A model generated the notes under the pieces. It saw nothing but the letters and a program-made list of their open reading frames with translations, made no database searches and was not told the origin of the DNA. Below, piece by piece: positions 4,605 through 5,331 of a DNA stretch of 5,331 bases. Numbering within the stretch: the first letter of the stretch is position 1; every line of letters starts with the position of its first letter. Made by a program: the position numbers and the translations under genes. Source of the DNA: an uncultured Chloroflexota bacterium (GTDB taxonomy: Bacteria; Chloroflexota; Limnocylindria; Limnocylindrales; CSP1-4); assembly GCA_903924005.1 (NCBI GenBank), contig CAIXZV010000202.1:1-5331 (forward strand), given 5' to 3'.

Positions 4605-5331
4605 CCACGGCCCTCGAATCGGTTGCGTTTGCCGCCTCTCGCCCGATGATGGGCGGCGAGGTGTCGATCCACACCCTCGATGGGGTGGGTGCGCCGGCAA
4701 CGGCCGCCCGTCTCGAGGGCGTGCTGGACCGTCTCGAGGTCTGGGCCTCGCGCCTGACCCGCTTCAACCCCGCCTCTGAGCTGATGCGGCTGAATGCGTC
4801 ACCCGACGACGAGGTGGCCGTCGGCCCGACGCTTACCGCTGTCCTGGACTGGGCTCGGATGGCTGAGTCCATCTCCGACGGGCTTGTGGATGTCGCCATG
4901 CTGGACGCGCGCCTCGCCGCCGAGACAGGCGCCCCTGTTTCCCAGCCTGTGAGCGCCAGCCGTCGCTGGTCACTGCGCCGGACGGCGCGTGGCGCATCGG
5001 TGGTCCGCCAGCCAGGCGTCCGCTTCGACCTCGATGGCGTGGCGAAGGGCTGGCTTGCCGACCGCGCGCTCGCGCTGACCCCGGGGCGCTCCGCCCTTGT
5101 GGATGGTGACGGCGATGTGGCGGTCCGCGTTGCGCCCGGTGACGAGTGGGTAGTCGGCATCGCCGACCCGCGCGAGTCAGGAACGCTGCTCGCGTCGATC
5201 CGCCTTGACGCGGGCGCCGCTGACGCCACCAGAACGCGCACCCTCGGGATCGCCACGTCGGGCACCAGCATCCACCGCTGGACCGCGGCCGGCGCCGAGA
5301 CCCACCACCTGATTGACCCGCGCACGTGGCG
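4601..5331 (+). CDS. apbE: ApbE-like FAD:protein FMN transferase, 3' end cut by window
   Basis: The frame is open from GTG 4601 to the window end without a stop, giving 243 residues; the family is usually about 300-350 aa, so roughly the last quarter is missing. ApbE enzymes cleave FAD and attach FMN by a phosphoester bond to a Thr or Ser of a target flavoprotein, needing Mg2+. Family landmarks in order: MMGGEVSI at 16-23 (usual form MGT-x-V), the FNPASELMRLN region at 55-65, SDGLVDVA at 92-99, the FAD-site FDLDGVAKGWLADRAL at 142-157, ALVDGDGDVAV at 165-175, WVVGIADPRE at 183-192, IATSG at 217-221, and the metal-binding HHLIDPRTW at 235-243. Two oddities: there is no signal peptide or lipobox, although many ApbE proteins are exported, and the usual GGD is GDGD here. 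It overlaps the preceding stop by 4 bp (GTGA). The symbol denotes family membership; the substrate is not visible. Confidence 0.9.
   Translation, partial: MTTALESVAFAASRPMMGGEVSIHTLDGVGAPATAARLEGVLDRLEVWASRLTRFNPASELMRLNASPDDEVAVGPTLTAVLDWARMAESISDGLVDVAMLDARLAAETGAPVSQPVSASRRWSLRRTARGASVVRQPGVRFDLDGVAKGWLADRALALTPGRSALVDGDGDVAVRVAPGDEWVVGIADPRESGTLLASIRLDAGAADATRTRTLGIATSGTSIHRWTAAGAETHHLIDPRTW

Noticed and set aside
4579..5325. Minus-strand open frame (248 codons) opposite the ApbE-like gene
   Set aside because: The plus frame is open throughout and holds the ApbE landmarks; the minus frame is low-complexity Arg/Ser/Ala.

Overview
The window is a GC-rich bacterial chromosomal segment, densely packed with coding sequence that strongly prefers G or C at third codon positions. 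No rRNA, tRNA, CRISPR array, insertion sequence or phage feature is visible. The gene types (a DUF2089-type helix-turn-helix protein next to a DUF4097 protein, a two-component system and an ApbE-like flavin transferase) and the base composition suggest a high-GC environmental bacterium. Chloroflexota is my best guess, with Actinomycetota as the alternative. This is inference from style, not a database result.

Bases 1-1893 (+ strand) hold a tight operon of four genes: the 3' part of a DUF2089-like regulator (cut by the window edge), a DUF4097 repeat protein with an ATGA overlap, a 114-aa protein of the SHOCT-like/YvlB-N-terminal type, and a 72-aa protein of unknown function with its own strong ribosome binding site. 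The first three products each carry a similar short helical hairpin (roughly VLxxLxxGxLTxxEAxxxL). This suggests a physically or evolutionarily linked set, possibly tied to envelope stress as for YvlB/LiaX-type proteins in Firmicutes.

Bases 1868-3828 (- strand) encode an OmpR/PhoB-family response regulator and, 5 bp downstream, its membrane sensor histidine kinase. The kinase has two membrane segments and an extracytoplasmic domain of about 125 aa, but almost no HAMP linker. The 3' end of the kinase gene overlaps the 3' end of the 72-aa gene by 26 bp (convergent).

Bases 3829-3975 form the 147-bp divergent control region, which contains a perfect-armed 12-bp palindrome (TGAGA-AC-TCTCA). Bases 3976-5331 (+ strand) hold three translationally coupled genes: two short Ala/Pro/Thr-rich proteins, each with one N-terminal membrane or signal segment, and an ApbE-like FAD:protein FMN transferase that runs off the window. 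The divergent layout suggests that the two-component system controls this flavin-transfer operon. Neither small protein contains the usual FMN-acceptor threonine motif, so the ApbE substrate probably lies beyond the right edge or elsewhere.
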